DNA of 64,000 nt, taken from Ectothiorhodospiraceae bacterium (GTDB lineage: Bacteria > Pseudomonadota > Gammaproteobacteria > HK1). The position numbers were made by a program, and so were the translations under genes. This document shows, piece after piece, positions 8,138 to 15,945 of the stretch. The notes beneath the pieces were generated by a model. That model was not told where the DNA came from. It ran no database searches and saw nothing but the letters and a program-made list of their open reading frames with translations. The stretch lies in assembly GCA_024234875.1 (NCBI GenBank), contig JACKNM010000004.1, forward strand, positions 372,001-436,000. Reading direction: 5' to 3'. The first letter of the stretch is position 1. Each line of letters begins with the position of its first letter.

Positions 8138-9166
8138 CTAGAGCACCAGGCGGAGCCGCGGGCGCGTTCCCGCCTGGGCACAGACGCCGCAGCGCGCCTC
8201 GCCCGGGAGCGCCGACGGCGGTCGATGGAAGGCGGTGCCGCACACCGAGCAGACGCGGCGCACGAGTGCGATGCGGTGTGGGGCCGCTACCGTGTCGGAC
8301 CGGACCTCCACCGCCCGCTCGGCGCACAGGTCGACGCAGAGCCCGCAGCCGGTACAGGCGTCGGGCTCGATCTGGTAGTCGTCGGCATCCGGGCCGCCGA
8401 CGATGGCCGCGTGCGGACAGATTCGCGCGCAGGCGTCGCAGCCGCTGCACCGGTTCGGGTCGATGCTCGGCGCATGCAGGCGCGGAACCGCTCCCGCGGC
8501 GGGCGCGAGCGATTGCCCCGGGGGCCGCCACGGCGTCGACGCCACGTCCGGAGGAGCGCGGTCGACGGCGGCGACCACGACGCGGCGCCAGAACCCTCGC
8601 CGGCTCATTCCCGGCTCGGATCTCGCCGGTCGCGCGGCGGCGGCCCGGCGGTTCCACCGCGCCGGCCCGAGTGGGAACACGGCAATCGGCAGCGCCCCCC
8701 GTGCCACCAGCACCCGGTTCAGGCGCGCGACCCGTTCCCCCAGCCGCTCGCCCCGGTCGCGGGGGCAGTCGTCGCATCGACCCGTGCAAACCTCGAGTCG
8801 ACGCATGCCGCGAGAATGCAGACCGAGCAGCTCCGCGAGCGACACCGCGTGCACGCATGGAGGCCCGCCGACGCGGTCGGTACCCGCGCGCTCGCAGGCG
8901 AGGAAGACGCTCGCCGCATCGTGGCCGCCAGCCGCGAGTGCCGGCGCCTCACCGAGCAGCGCACCCTCGGTGCAGGCAGCGACGCACAGGCCACAGCCGT
9001 CACACGATTCCGGCTCGATGTCGGGGCATCCGTCCACCACCACCGCTTCACGCGGGCAGACCTCCAGGCAGCGACGGCAGGACACGACGGTGGCGCGCGC
9101 GTGCACGCAGCGCTCGACCAGGATCTCGGGCGGGTAGCCGCTCGACGATTGCCCCCCCGCCGGCAT
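8138..9166 (-). CDS. Polyferredoxin with four cysteine-rich blocks (last gene of respiratory operon)
   Basis: Cytoplasmic-looking iron-sulfur protein of 342 residues with no signal peptide. ATG 9164-9166 is preceded by GAGAGG. Block 1 (about residues 22-60) has two 4Fe-4S patterns, CRRCLEVCP and CDGCGLCVAAC. A middle block CTGRCDDCPRD resembles the NapF/MvhD-type cysteines. Block 2 (about 215-275) has CSGCDACARICP and CTGCGLCVDLC. The C-terminus carries CSVCGTAF ... CGVC, a rubredoxin/zinc-ribbon-like pair. Its position after the molybdoenzyme, Fe-S subunit and TorD genes suggests a role in electron supply or cofactor loading for that enzyme, as with NapF (inference). The gene begins 25 bases after the TorD gene. 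Confidence 0.8.
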   Translation of the reverse strand: MPAGGQSSSGYPPEILVERCVHARATVVSCRRCLEVCPREAVVVDGCPDIEPESCDGCGLCVAACTEGALLGEAPALAAGGHDAASVFLACERAGTDRVGGPPCVHAVSLAELLGLHSRGMRRLEVCTGRCDDCPRDRGERLGERVARLNRVLVARGALPIAVFPLGPARWNRRAAAARPARSEPGMSRRGFWRRVVVAAVDRAPPDVASTPWRPPGQSLAPAAGAVPRLHAPSIDPNRCSGCDACARICPHAAIVGGPDADDYQIEPDACTGCGLCVDLCAERAVEVRSDTVAAPHRIALVRRVCSVCGTAFHRPPSALPGEARCGVCAQAGTRPRLRLVL

Positions 9167-9191
9167 CACGCCTCTCGCCGACCGGTCGGGC

Positions 9192-9941
9192 TCACCAGCC
9201 GGGTCCGAGCCCGGGCAGATACGGCGCCTCCTCGGCGCTCGGCGCCCCGCGCCGCGGCAACGGCTCCACCACCGGCCGCGGCCGCTCGAGGACCTGCGCC
9301 AGCACCTCGCGAAGCTCCTCGAGATAGACCGCTGTGAGCGCCGCCAGCCCGGCGTAGAAGGACGTCTCGGACCGCGCGGCGACCCGCGCGGCGAACGCGG
9401 GTAGCCAGCGGAGCAGGTGCGCGTCGAGGAAGGCGGCCGCGGTCTCGAGCGCCTCGTGATCACCGCGCCCGACCAGAACAGCGACGAACTCGAGCTGGTG
9501 CACGAGGTGGTCGTCCGGGCGCAACCGCCAATCCGGCGCCTTAAGCCCCTGGCGTGCATAGGCCCGGCGAACCTCGAACATCGGGCCCTGCATCGCCAGG
9601 CCCTCGTCGTCGAGCCACACCGACTCGGACGGCGCCGCACCGTAGCCATGCGTCAGGTAGATGGCGGCGAAGTCCGCGGCGTGGCGGTCGAGCGAGTCGG
9701 CGCCGTCGTCGAGCTCGGCGACGACGGCCGCCATCGACGCGAGGATCGACCGTCCGCGCTCCGATACCAGCCGGACCCCGAGTGAGTCCGGGAACCCCAC
9801 CCGCCTCAGCGCGAGCACCGCCGCGCCGTCGAGCTCACCCGCGTGCAGTGCTGCAAGCTCGTCGAGATCCGCCGAGCACAGCCCGCAGAACCGCCGCAAC
9901 GGGCCGGTCGTGGCCACCCCTCGCTCCGCCACCACCGCCAT
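9192..9941 (-). CDS. TorD/DmsD-family molybdoenzyme chaperone
   Basis: All-helical cytoplasmic chaperone of 249 residues that binds the Tat signal of its partner molybdoenzyme and helps cofactor insertion before export. The family blocks are visible: SVWLDDEGLAMQGPM in the middle and DDHLVHQLEF, the conserved D-H-x-x-x-Q-L-E-F motif. The ATG shares one base with the stop codon of the upstream Fe-S subunit gene (TGATG), so translation is coupled. The gene sits directly in the operon of the Tat-exported oxidoreductase at 10618-13200, its evident client. The C-terminal Pro-rich tail (about 20 residues) is not part of the family core. Confidence 0.88.
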   Translation of the reverse strand: MAVVAERGVATTGPLRRFCGLCSADLDELAALHAGELDGAAVLALRRVGFPDSLGVRLVSERGRSILASMAAVVAELDDGADSLDRHAADFAAIYLTHGYGAAPSESVWLDDEGLAMQGPMFEVRRAYARQGLKAPDWRLRPDDHLVHQLEFVAVLVGRGDHEALETAAAFLDAHLLRWLPAFAARVAARSETSFYAGLAALTAVYLEELREVLAQVLERPRPVVEPLPRRGAPSAEEAPYLPGLGPGW

Positions 9942-10603
9942 CACACCTTGCCCTTGCTGTGCGGGACGAAGACGATCGACGGCCGGGTGAGCTCGGGATC
10001 GGCGAAGCCCTTCACCGCCCCCACCGCCTCCTCGCTCGCGGTCATCGCCTTGGTCGGGTACTGCTTCGCGCGCAGCAAGTCGATCGGCCCCACGTCGAGG
10101 ACCCGCATCATGCACGCCATCACGCAGTAGGGCTTGCGTCCCGCCTCCAGCTCGTCGATGCAGAGGTTGCACTTCTTCACCACCTGCGCCTCGGGATCCC
10201 ACTGCGGTGCGCCGTAGGGACAGGCGGCCTCGCAGCGCCGACAGCCGATGCACAGCGTCGAGTCGATGTCCACGACCCCGTTGTCCGGACGCTTCCAGAT
10301 CGCACCGGTCGGGCAGGCCGGTAGACAGGCGGGCTCCGCGCAGTGGTTGCAAGACACGTTGACCTTGTACGCGAACACGTCCGGATAGGTTCCACCCTCG
10401 ACGTACAGGACCCGCCTGAAGCGCGGTCCGGGTGGCAGGCCGTTCTTGTCCTTGCACGCCATCTCGCAGGCGCGACAGCCGATGCAATCCACGTTGTTGT
10501 GGATGAAGCCGAGCTGCTGCTCGGGAACGACCGGCGTGTAGACTTCCTTCTTGCGTCGCTTCACCGCCTCTTTCAACGCGGCGCGGTCCTTGATGTCGGC
10601 CAT
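9941..10603 (-). CDS. 4Fe-4S electron-transfer subunit (DmsB/PhsB/NrfC type)
   Basis: A 220-residue ferredoxin-like subunit with sixteen cysteines arranged for four [4Fe-4S] clusters: C40/43/46/50, C85/88/93/97, C118/121/124/128 and C145/148/160/164. It has no signal peptide, as expected for subunits co-exported with a Tat-bearing catalytic partner. ATG 10603 has GGAGG upstream and lies 14 bases after the catalytic subunit stop. Electrons would pass from the cytochrome or quinol side through these clusters to the molybdopterin subunit. No DmsC/NrfD-type membrane anchor is encoded in this operon within the window. Confidence 0.92.
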   Translation of the reverse strand: MADIKDRAALKEAVKRRKKEVYTPVVPEQQLGFIHNNVDCIGCRACEMACKDKNGLPPGPRFRRVLYVEGGTYPDVFAYKVNVSCNHCAEPACLPACPTGAIWKRPDNGVVDIDSTLCIGCRRCEAACPYGAPQWDPEAQVVKKCNLCIDELEAGRKPYCVMACMMRVLDVGPIDLLRAKQYPTKAMTASEEAVGAVKGFADPELTRPSIVFVPHSKGKV

Positions 10604-10617
10604 GTCGAAGCCCTCCG

Positions 10618-13200
10618 TCAGAGGTCGCGTCGAAAGACGTGGGAACGAGCCGTCGCCAGGCGATCCCATCCGGGCCGGTGCTCGAGATCGGTCTTGCGAA
10701 TGTCGCAGAGCACGGTGTTGTAGGCGAACGATCCGGCGGGACTCGGCTCGTCGAGAGTCAGCATGTCGGGATTGCCGGAACGGTCGACGCCGTCGGCATC
10801 CAGGTCCAGCCACGCGCCCTCGTGCAACACCGCGACTCCCGGCATGCAGCGCTCGGTGACGTAGACCGGCACCACCACACTACCGCGCGCATTGAAGACC
10901 TCCACCGTATCCCCGGTGCGGATCCCGAGGCGCCGCGCATCGGCCGCGTTGAGCGTCACCTCTTGCTCGTACACCTCGCGCAGCCAGGAGCAGTTGTTGA
11001 AGATCGAGTGCGTGCGCCATCTCGGATGCGGCGAGATCAGATGGAATGGGTAGGTCTTCGACTTCTCGCTGTTCAATGACTCCCACGGCTCGATCCACTT
11101 CGGGATCGAAGGTATGTGATACCCGTAGCGGGTTCGGGTCCAGTCCGAGATCTGCGCGAGCTCGGTGCACAGGATCTCGATCCGGCCCGAAGGTGTCTGG
11201 AACGGCACTCCGTTCTCGATCTGGTCGCGGAACGCGACCTGTGGCTTGTCGAGCTTGAACTTGTAGACGCCGCGACTCTTGAACTCGTCCCAGCCCATCT
11301 CCACGCCCTGGTGCGCCATCACCTTCGACTGCCACCACTCGCGCAGGTAGGCCTCGTCGACCGGATCCGGATTGGTGAAGTAGTCGCGCGTCGCTCGCGG
11401 GTTGTAGGCGCGCCCGAAGGAGTCTCCGATTCCGGTCTTGTGGCCGATGCGATAGGCCAGCTCGGTGAACACCTGGAAGTCGGTCCTGGCCTCACCCAGC
11501 GGCTCGATCACCTTCGGTCGGTGGATGTAGTAGTGCCCCTTGTACCAGGGCAGCGCGACGTCGTGGCGCTCGAAGTGCGTGGCAATCGGGAACAGCACGT
11601 CGGCGTAGAGTCCGGAGGGGGTGATGGTCGAGTCCATGCACACCACCAGCTCCAGCTTCTCGATCGCCTTCAACCCCTTCTTGACGTTGGTGAGCTGATT
11701 GAGCCAGTCCGATCCCTGCCAGAAGATTCCCTTGATGTTCGGAATCACCCCGTCCAGCGCGTCCTGCCGCGGCCACAGGCCGATCTCCTCGCGCTCGACG
11801 TTCGGGTACTCGAGCACACAGTGGGCCCAGCGATCGGACTTGATCGACGAGAACCAGATGTTGGCGTACTGATCGTAGGGGTAGGCCACGGCCTCGGCGT
11901 GCCATGCCTTGCCGACACCTTCGGCACTGCCACCGAGGATCCCGATGTTTCCGGTCATCGCCTGCAGGGCGGCGGCCATTCGGTTGTACTGCTCGCCGTA
12001 GGCGTTGCGCCCGGGCGACCACGACGCCTTCAGCGCCGCCGGCTTGGTTCGTGCATACATGTCTGCGAGCTTGCGGATGTCGGCGGCCGAGACGCCGCAG
12101 ATCTCGCTCGCCCATTCCGGGGTCTTGGGCACACCGTCGTAGGCCCCGAGGATGTAGTCCTTGAAGTTCTCCCGGCCGTTGGCTGACCCTCCGGCCCACG
12201 CCGGCATGGTGCCGGCGTCCATTCCCTGCGTGAAGCGGTCGATGAATGCCTGGTCCTGGAGGTTCTCGGTGAAGATGTGATGCGCCATACCTGCGAGCAT
12301 CGCGCCATCGGTGTTCGGTCTGATCGGAATCCACCACGCATCGTAGGCGGCGGCCGAGTCCGTGTACTGCGGATCGACGAGAACGAACTTGCACCCGCGC
12401 TGCTTGGCGAGGCGCATGTAGTAGAAGGTGTTTCCGCCGTGGAAGCTGTAGGCGGGGTTCCAGCCCCACATGATGATCAGCTTCGAGTGCGCGAAGGCAT
12501 CGTCCTCGTTGCCGTCCTCGATGGTGCCGAAGGTCCAACGCGAGCTCGAGGTCGTCCCCTGGTACGAGGGGACCGACCACGAGCTGGTCCGGCAGCCGAA
12601 CATGCCGAGGAAGCGGCCGAGCAGACCCTCGATCTGATCGGACTTGTGTAGCACGCCGTAGGATGCGCCCGCATAGCTCTGGTCGAGCAACGCGGTGGAG
12701 CCATACTGGTTCTTGATCTCCAGCATCTTGTCGGCGACGTACTCCAGCGCCTCGTCCCAGCTCAGCCGCTTGAAGCGGCCCTCTCCGCGCTTTCCGACGC
12801 GCCCCATCGGATAGAGCAAACGCTCCGCGGAGTAGAGGCGTTGACGGTAGGAACGTCCACGCAGACACGCCCGGAGTTGCGGCTCCTCCTCGGTGTCCTT
12901 TCCGAAGTGCCCATCACGCTGGTAGCGGCCGTCGTCGGTCGACAGCCGCACGATGACGTCGCCCTTCTTGTGCGCGACCAGCATGTGCCGCGAGCCGCAG
13001 TTGTGGGCACAGCTCGTGACCACCGACGTGAGATCGTCGTCGCGCGGGTACGGCTCGTAGGGAAAGGCGCCGGCATCGCGGACGCCGACGAGTCCGCTGG
13101 CGCCCAGCGCGGCGGTACCCGCGGCGCTGGTCTTCAGGAACGACCGCCGCGTGAGGTTCAGGCGGTCGTCCAGAAAGCCGTATCGATCCTGGGTGCTCAT
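10618..13200 (-). CDS. Tat-exported molybdopterin oxidoreductase, DMSO reductase family (DmsA-like), substrate unknown
   Basis: Catalytic subunit of 860 residues. The Tat signal is LTRRSFLKTSAAG at 16-28. The Fe-S region reads C64-x3-C68-x3-H72-x39-C112, so the third ligand position is His where DmsA has Cys. Blocks shared with DmsA include RACLRGRSYRQRLY, YPMGRVGKRGEG, FVLVDPQYTD, WIPIRPNTDGA and GVPKTPEWAS, placing it in the DMSO-reductase/selenate-reductase-like group. The metal-ligand residue could not be assigned with certainty. The C-terminal dinucleotide-binding domain (PFHLISPHPRWRTHS) is complete. ATG 13200 has GGAGA upstream. It lies 16 bases after a pentaheme cytochrome gene and before its Fe-S subunit, chaperone and polyferredoxin. 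Respiratory oxyanion or N/S-oxide reduction is inferred. Confidence 0.9.
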   Translation of the reverse strand: MSTQDRYGFLDDRLNLTRRSFLKTSAAGTAALGASGLVGVRDAGAFPYEPYPRDDDLTSVVTSCAHNCGSRHMLVAHKKGDVIVRLSTDDGRYQRDGHFGKDTEEEPQLRACLRGRSYRQRLYSAERLLYPMGRVGKRGEGRFKRLSWDEALEYVADKMLEIKNQYGSTALLDQSYAGASYGVLHKSDQIEGLLGRFLGMFGCRTSSWSVPSYQGTTSSSRWTFGTIEDGNEDDAFAHSKLIIMWGWNPAYSFHGGNTFYYMRLAKQRGCKFVLVDPQYTDSAAAYDAWWIPIRPNTDGAMLAGMAHHIFTENLQDQAFIDRFTQGMDAGTMPAWAGGSANGRENFKDYILGAYDGVPKTPEWASEICGVSAADIRKLADMYARTKPAALKASWSPGRNAYGEQYNRMAAALQAMTGNIGILGGSAEGVGKAWHAEAVAYPYDQYANIWFSSIKSDRWAHCVLEYPNVEREEIGLWPRQDALDGVIPNIKGIFWQGSDWLNQLTNVKKGLKAIEKLELVVCMDSTITPSGLYADVLFPIATHFERHDVALPWYKGHYYIHRPKVIEPLGEARTDFQVFTELAYRIGHKTGIGDSFGRAYNPRATRDYFTNPDPVDEAYLREWWQSKVMAHQGVEMGWDEFKSRGVYKFKLDKPQVAFRDQIENGVPFQTPSGRIEILCTELAQISDWTRTRYGYHIPSIPKWIEPWESLNSEKSKTYPFHLISPHPRWRTHSIFNNCSWLREVYEQEVTLNAADARRLGIRTGDTVEVFNARGSVVVPVYVTERCMPGVAVLHEGAWLDLDADGVDRSGNPDMLTLDEPSPAGSFAYNTVLCDIRKTDLEHRPGWDRLATARSHVFRRDL

Positions 13201-13216
13201 ACCGTTCTCCGCGCGG

Positions 13217-14011
13217 CTATCTCTTCAGGTCGGGCTTCGGCCCGGCGGCCTTGGTGAACCGCGGATCCGATGCAGTCGGACGCCCCTTCGCCCAGTCCGG
13301 CACGCTGTCACCCCCGCCTGGCCATGGATGGCGTGGGTAGGGGTACGAGGTTCGATACCAGGCGCGCCCACCGTGGCAGCCGTAGCAGACGTCACTCGTG
13401 CTACCTGCGGCCTCCTCGATGGCCTCGGGGCGAAGGAAGCTCACCTGATGGCGATTGGTGCGGATGGCTGCGTGGCACAACAGACAGTTGTCTGCGAACA
13501 TCGCGCCATGCTCGCTCCACGGGCCGGGGATTCCCATCACCGCGTAGTTGAAGGTGCCGTGACACATCAGACATGTCTTGGGGTCGACCTGCTTGCGCAG
13601 GACGAGCCCGGGCTGCATCTCCGCCGATGACATCCCGGTCTCCTCCACCGGGTCGTTGCCCTGGTGGCAAGTCGTGCACTGGAGCGACATGACGTTGCGC
13701 GCGTACTCGGTGACGAGGTGGCGGCGATGAAACGTCTCTTGCTCGCCGGCGTAGGTGTCCAGGGTCTGGTACCAGGCGAGAGCATCGGTGGCAGCGAGGC
13801 CCGCGGGGGTGGTCTCGCGCACACGGCGGTCGATGATCTCCTGGTGGCAGGCCAGACACTGCGCATCAGTGGCGTCATCGATGGCTGGCTTGAAGTGGAT
13901 CGGGTCCCATCGCGCGCGCTGGTAGCTCGGTGATTCCTCGGCAGCGACACCACCGAGTAGAGCCGAGAGCGCGATGAGCAACGCGAGCCGTTTCCCGAAT
14001 CGTCTGGTCAC
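13217..14011 (-). CDS. Periplasmic pentaheme cytochrome c
   Basis: A 264-residue exported protein with an N-terminal signal (LALLIALSALLGGVAAEE) and five CxxCH heme c motifs: CLACH 52-56, CTTCH 112-116, CLMCH 147-151, CLLCH 176-180 and CYGCH 209-213. Extra histidines near the motifs could serve as distal ligands. GTG 14011 is the start, with GGAG ten bases upstream. It is the gene immediately before the molybdopterin oxidoreductase and most likely feeds electrons to it, replacing the membrane anchor found in DmsABC systems (inference; comparable to cytochromes in Shewanella dms loci). It does not match NapC/NirT, which have a membrane anchor and four hemes. Confidence 0.88.
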   Translation of the reverse strand: MTRRFGKRLALLIALSALLGGVAAEESPSYQRARWDPIHFKPAIDDATDAQCLACHQEIIDRRVRETTPAGLAATDALAWYQTLDTYAGEQETFHRRHLVTEYARNVMSLQCTTCHQGNDPVEETGMSSAEMQPGLVLRKQVDPKTCLMCHGTFNYAVMGIPGPWSEHGAMFADNCLLCHAAIRTNRHQVSFLRPEAIEEAAGSTSDVCYGCHGGRAWYRTSYPYPRHPWPGGGDSVPDWAKGRPTASDPRFTKAAGPKPDLKR

Positions 14012-14085
14012 GACATCTGCTCCGGACTGAAAGCGCGGGCACGTCCCTGTGCCCTCGGGATTTCCCTACAACGTGTCGGCAGGGC

Positions 14086-14523
14086 TCACTTCGGCGGGGC
14101 CCACCCACCGGCCATGCCGGACATACCCGACATTCCACCCATCCCGGACATGCCGCTCATGCCCTGCTGCGCGGGATAGAAGAAGATCTGGCCGTCCGGC
14201 GAGATCCGGAAGTAGCCCGACATCCCGGACATGCCGCCCATTCCGGACATGCCGCCCATACCCGACATGCCACCCATGCCGGACATGCCACCCATACCCG
14301 ACATGCCGCCCATGCCCGACATGCCGCCCATGCCGGACATGCCACCCATGCCCGACATGCCGCCCATGCCCGACATGCCACCCATGCCCGACATGCCACC
14401 CATACCGGACATGCCGTCCATGCCGGTCATGCCGGTCATGCTGGCCGACGCCCCGCTTCCGACGAGCAGGCCGATCGCCGCCGCGAGCATTGCCTTGCCA
14501 AAGGCCTTGCGCATTCGTTTCAT
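14086..14523 (-). CDS. Secreted Met-Gly repeat protein (MSGMGG repeats)
   Basis: A 145-residue protein with a signal peptide (MLAAAIGLLVGSGASAS) and then a low-complexity region built almost wholly of the hexapeptide MSGMGG, about a dozen consecutive copies, interrupted by a short normal segment (YFRISPDGQIFFYPAQQ) and ended by more MSGM units. ATG 14523 has a strong GGGGAGG site. I do not recognise the family. Regularly spaced methionines in an exported protein could bind Cu(I) or other soft metals, or the repeat could be structural. It lies between a small secreted protein and the pentaheme cytochrome in the respiratory operon, 74 bases upstream of the latter. Confidence 0.8.
   Translation of the reverse strand: MKRMRKAFGKAMLAAAIGLLVGSGASASMTGMTGMDGMSGMGGMSGMGGMSGMGGMSGMGGMSGMGGMSGMGGMSGMGGMSGMGGMSGMGGMSGMGGMSGMSGYFRISPDGQIFFYPAQQGMSGMSGMGGMSGMSGMAGGWAPPK
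14216..14445. repeat. 18-bp tandem repeat coding MSGMGG
   Basis: An 18-base unit (for example ATGCCGCCCATGCCCGAC on the plus strand) repeated in tandem with only third-position changes. It lies wholly within the Met-Gly protein gene. Copy number is likely variable by slippage. Confidence 0.85.
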
Positions 14524-14553
14524 CTTCGGTTCCTCCCCTTGCCGGGTTTGATG

Positions 14554-14874
14554 TCAGCGCTCGCGCGCCGACGCTTCTGGATCGGTGTGCCATCCACGAA
14601 TGTCGTAACGCCCGGTCATTCCGGGACGGTCGAACGGCGTGTACCAGGCACCCTGGTCCTCCAAGAATCGGAAGCTGCGCGGATAGGGCGGAGCGAGCCC
14701 CGTGAGCGCCCGCGCGTACCACTCACCGTCGTGATTCATCGTCGACACCACCGGTGCCCCGGCGGGCCGGGCTCCCGGTTGGGTGCCCGCGATGGGGGTC
14801 TCGGCCGCCGCCACCAGCCGGTTCCCGGCGACGGTGCAGAGCACGCCGAGCGCAAGGACCTTCACCGCGTTCAT
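14554..14874 (-). CDS. Small secreted protein, first gene after the sigma-54 promoter
   Basis: A 106-residue protein with a signal peptide (MNAVKVLALGVLCTVAGNRLVAAAE). The mature part is short, with Trp/Tyr-rich motifs (MNHDGEWYARALTG, FLEDQGAWYTPFDRPG, YDIRGWHTDPEA). I do not recognise the family. ATG 14874 is preferred over the GTG three bases earlier because the GGGGAGGAGC ribosome site is then better spaced. It is the promoter-proximal gene of the respiratory operon, followed 30 bases later by the Met-Gly protein. A periplasmic accessory role in this respiration is inferred from position only. Confidence 0.7.
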   Translation of the reverse strand: MNAVKVLALGVLCTVAGNRLVAAAETPIAGTQPGARPAGAPVVSTMNHDGEWYARALTGLAPPYPRSFRFLEDQGAWYTPFDRPGMTGRYDIRGWHTDPEASARER

Positions 14875-14958
14875 CACATCGCTCCTCCCCTGTCGGGCAA
14901 CCGTGACATCACCGTCTATCCGGTCACGTGCGTGTCGCCCGGCTGTCGATCGGGGTCA

Positions 14959-14974
14959 GGCAAGCGGCATGCCA
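14959..14974 (-). promoter_or_regulatory. Sigma-54 (-24/-12) promoter of the respiratory operon
   Basis: Minus strand TGGCATG-CCGC-TTGCC. The consensus is TGGCACG-N4-TTGCW: both GG and GC elements and the spacing are exact, with one change in the -24 box. It lies 85 bases upstream of the first gene start (14874). An NtrC-type activator with the GAFTGA motif is encoded at 17915-19267, and palindromes sit 80-240 bases upstream, as needed for enhancer binding. Confidence 0.75.
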
Positions 14975-15051
14975 TCGGCGGGATCGCACTGATTCGGCAG
15001 GAGATCCGGCGATGCATCGGCGCCTGTCACCGCGTTCCGCGGCACGACACC

Positions 15052-15064
15052 TGACGATCTGTCA
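15052..15064. promoter_or_regulatory. Putative enhancer site TGAC-N5-GTCA (site 1)
   Basis: TGACGATCTGTCA, extended to CCTGAC-GATCT-GTCAGG (15050-15066), a perfect palindrome. It lies about 80 bases upstream of the sigma-54 promoter, a normal distance for an NtrC-type upstream activator site. The same pattern occurs at 15207 and 15946. Confidence 0.6.
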
Positions 15065-15206
15065 GGCGTCCTCGAGCAGGCCGACCCCGCGCGCCGGCCC
15101 GTTCCCCTCGCGCCCGGACTCACCCTGGCCAGCCCGCCCGACGAATCAAACGCTTGCACTCGCGGGCCTACGAGCGGGCCGACCGGCGAGACACCGCCGC
15201 GATCCA

Positions 15207-15219
15207 TGACAACTTGTCC
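15207..15219. promoter_or_regulatory. Putative enhancer site TGAC-N5-GTCC (site 2)
   Basis: TGACAACTTGTCC matches the TGAC-N5-GTCA pattern with one mismatch and contains the palindrome GACAA-C-TTGTC. It lies about 233 bases upstream of the sigma-54 promoter at 14959-14974 and just after the stop of the gene at 15228. Confidence 0.5.
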
Positions 15220-15227
15220 GTTCGGGC

Positions 15228-15761
15228 TCAGCGCGCCGGCGCGGACGTGTCACCACCCGCAGGGGCGGCACCCTCCGGTGCGGGCGATTCGGTCGCCGCC
15301 GCACCGGGCGGAATCAGAGTCACCCAACCGTCGTCCGCGACGTCGACCTGCCAGCCACCGCGCTCGAGCGCCTCGCGCAACGTGGTGGCAAGAGCAGGCG
15401 CCGAGCTCACGGCGACTGCCGGGCCGGGCGCGGTCCTGACGGGCGGCCGGAGAACCCACCCACCGTCGGCCGCGGACTCGCTGGACCATCCCGCCCATTG
15501 CAGCGCGAGCCGGAAACGCTCGCCGAGGGTCGCCTCGGCCGGGGCCCGTGGAGGCACGGGGAAGTAGTAGCGACTGCCGTCTGGCCCCTCGATCGAAGGC
15601 CAGCCCTTGGCGGTGATCGCCTGGCGGAGCGCCTCGGCCAGGCTCGGTGCAGGCTCGACTGCCCCCGCGGGGTCGGCCGACTGTGCTCGGGCGGTGACCG
15701 CCAACAGCGTGGTCACTGCCAGTAGCACGAGACGAGATCGAGAATGCGCACGTGCGCTCAT
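15228..15761 (-). CDS. Exported protein with three GW/DGW repeats, unknown function
   Basis: A 177-residue protein with a signal peptide (RLVLLAVTTLLAVTARAQS) starting at ATG 15761, which has GGAGA upstream. The mature part contains three related units of roughly 30 residues: LAEALRQAITAKGW...DGSRYYFPVPP, FRLALQWAGW...DGGWVLRPP and LREALERGGW...DDGWVTLIPP. Each has the pattern LxxAL-x-GW-x(7-9)-DG-x(3-6)-PP. I do not recognise the family. It lies between the sensor kinase gene and the respiratory operon on the operon strand and has its own candidate sigma-54 promoter, so it is probably co-regulated. Confidence 0.72.
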   Translation of the reverse strand: MSARAHSRSRLVLLAVTTLLAVTARAQSADPAGAVEPAPSLAEALRQAITAKGWPSIEGPDGSRYYFPVPPRAPAEATLGERFRLALQWAGWSSESAADGGWVLRPPVRTAPGPAVAVSSAPALATTLREALERGGWQVDVADDGWVTLIPPGAAATESPAPEGAAPAGGDTSAPAR

Positions 15762-15830
15762 GGGGATTTCTCCGTGGCTTGGGCTCGACGCGGACGACAC
15801 CCGGGTCGAGCGCGTCCTCGACCAGCGACG

Positions 15831-15846
15831 AGCAAGTCCCGATCCA
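15831..15846 (-). promoter_or_regulatory. Candidate sigma-54 promoter for the repeat-containing exported protein
   Basis: Minus strand TGGATCG-GGAC-TTGCT. The -12 box is perfect and the spacing exact; the -24 box keeps TGG and CG but differs at two positions. It is 70 bases upstream of ATG 15761 and has a TGAC-N5-GTCA site about 100 bases further upstream. Confidence 0.5.
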
Positions 15847-15945
15847 ACGCGTCGAGGCGCGCGACCCGACGCACACATTCAAGGGCTTGGCATGCCCGTC
15901 GTCGCATTGCGCCGGGTCACCGTCGCGCCGAGGGTCGCTGCGACA

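Noticed and set aside
14216..14445. CRISPR-like or satellite array
   Set aside because: The 18-bp units are contiguous, without spacers, and encode the MSGMGG protein in frame.
14231..14551. Plus-strand Pro/Met-rich frame (MPPIPDMPPMPD repeats)
   Set aside because: It is the exact antisense of the Met-Gly protein, which has a signal peptide and a ribosome site on the other strand.
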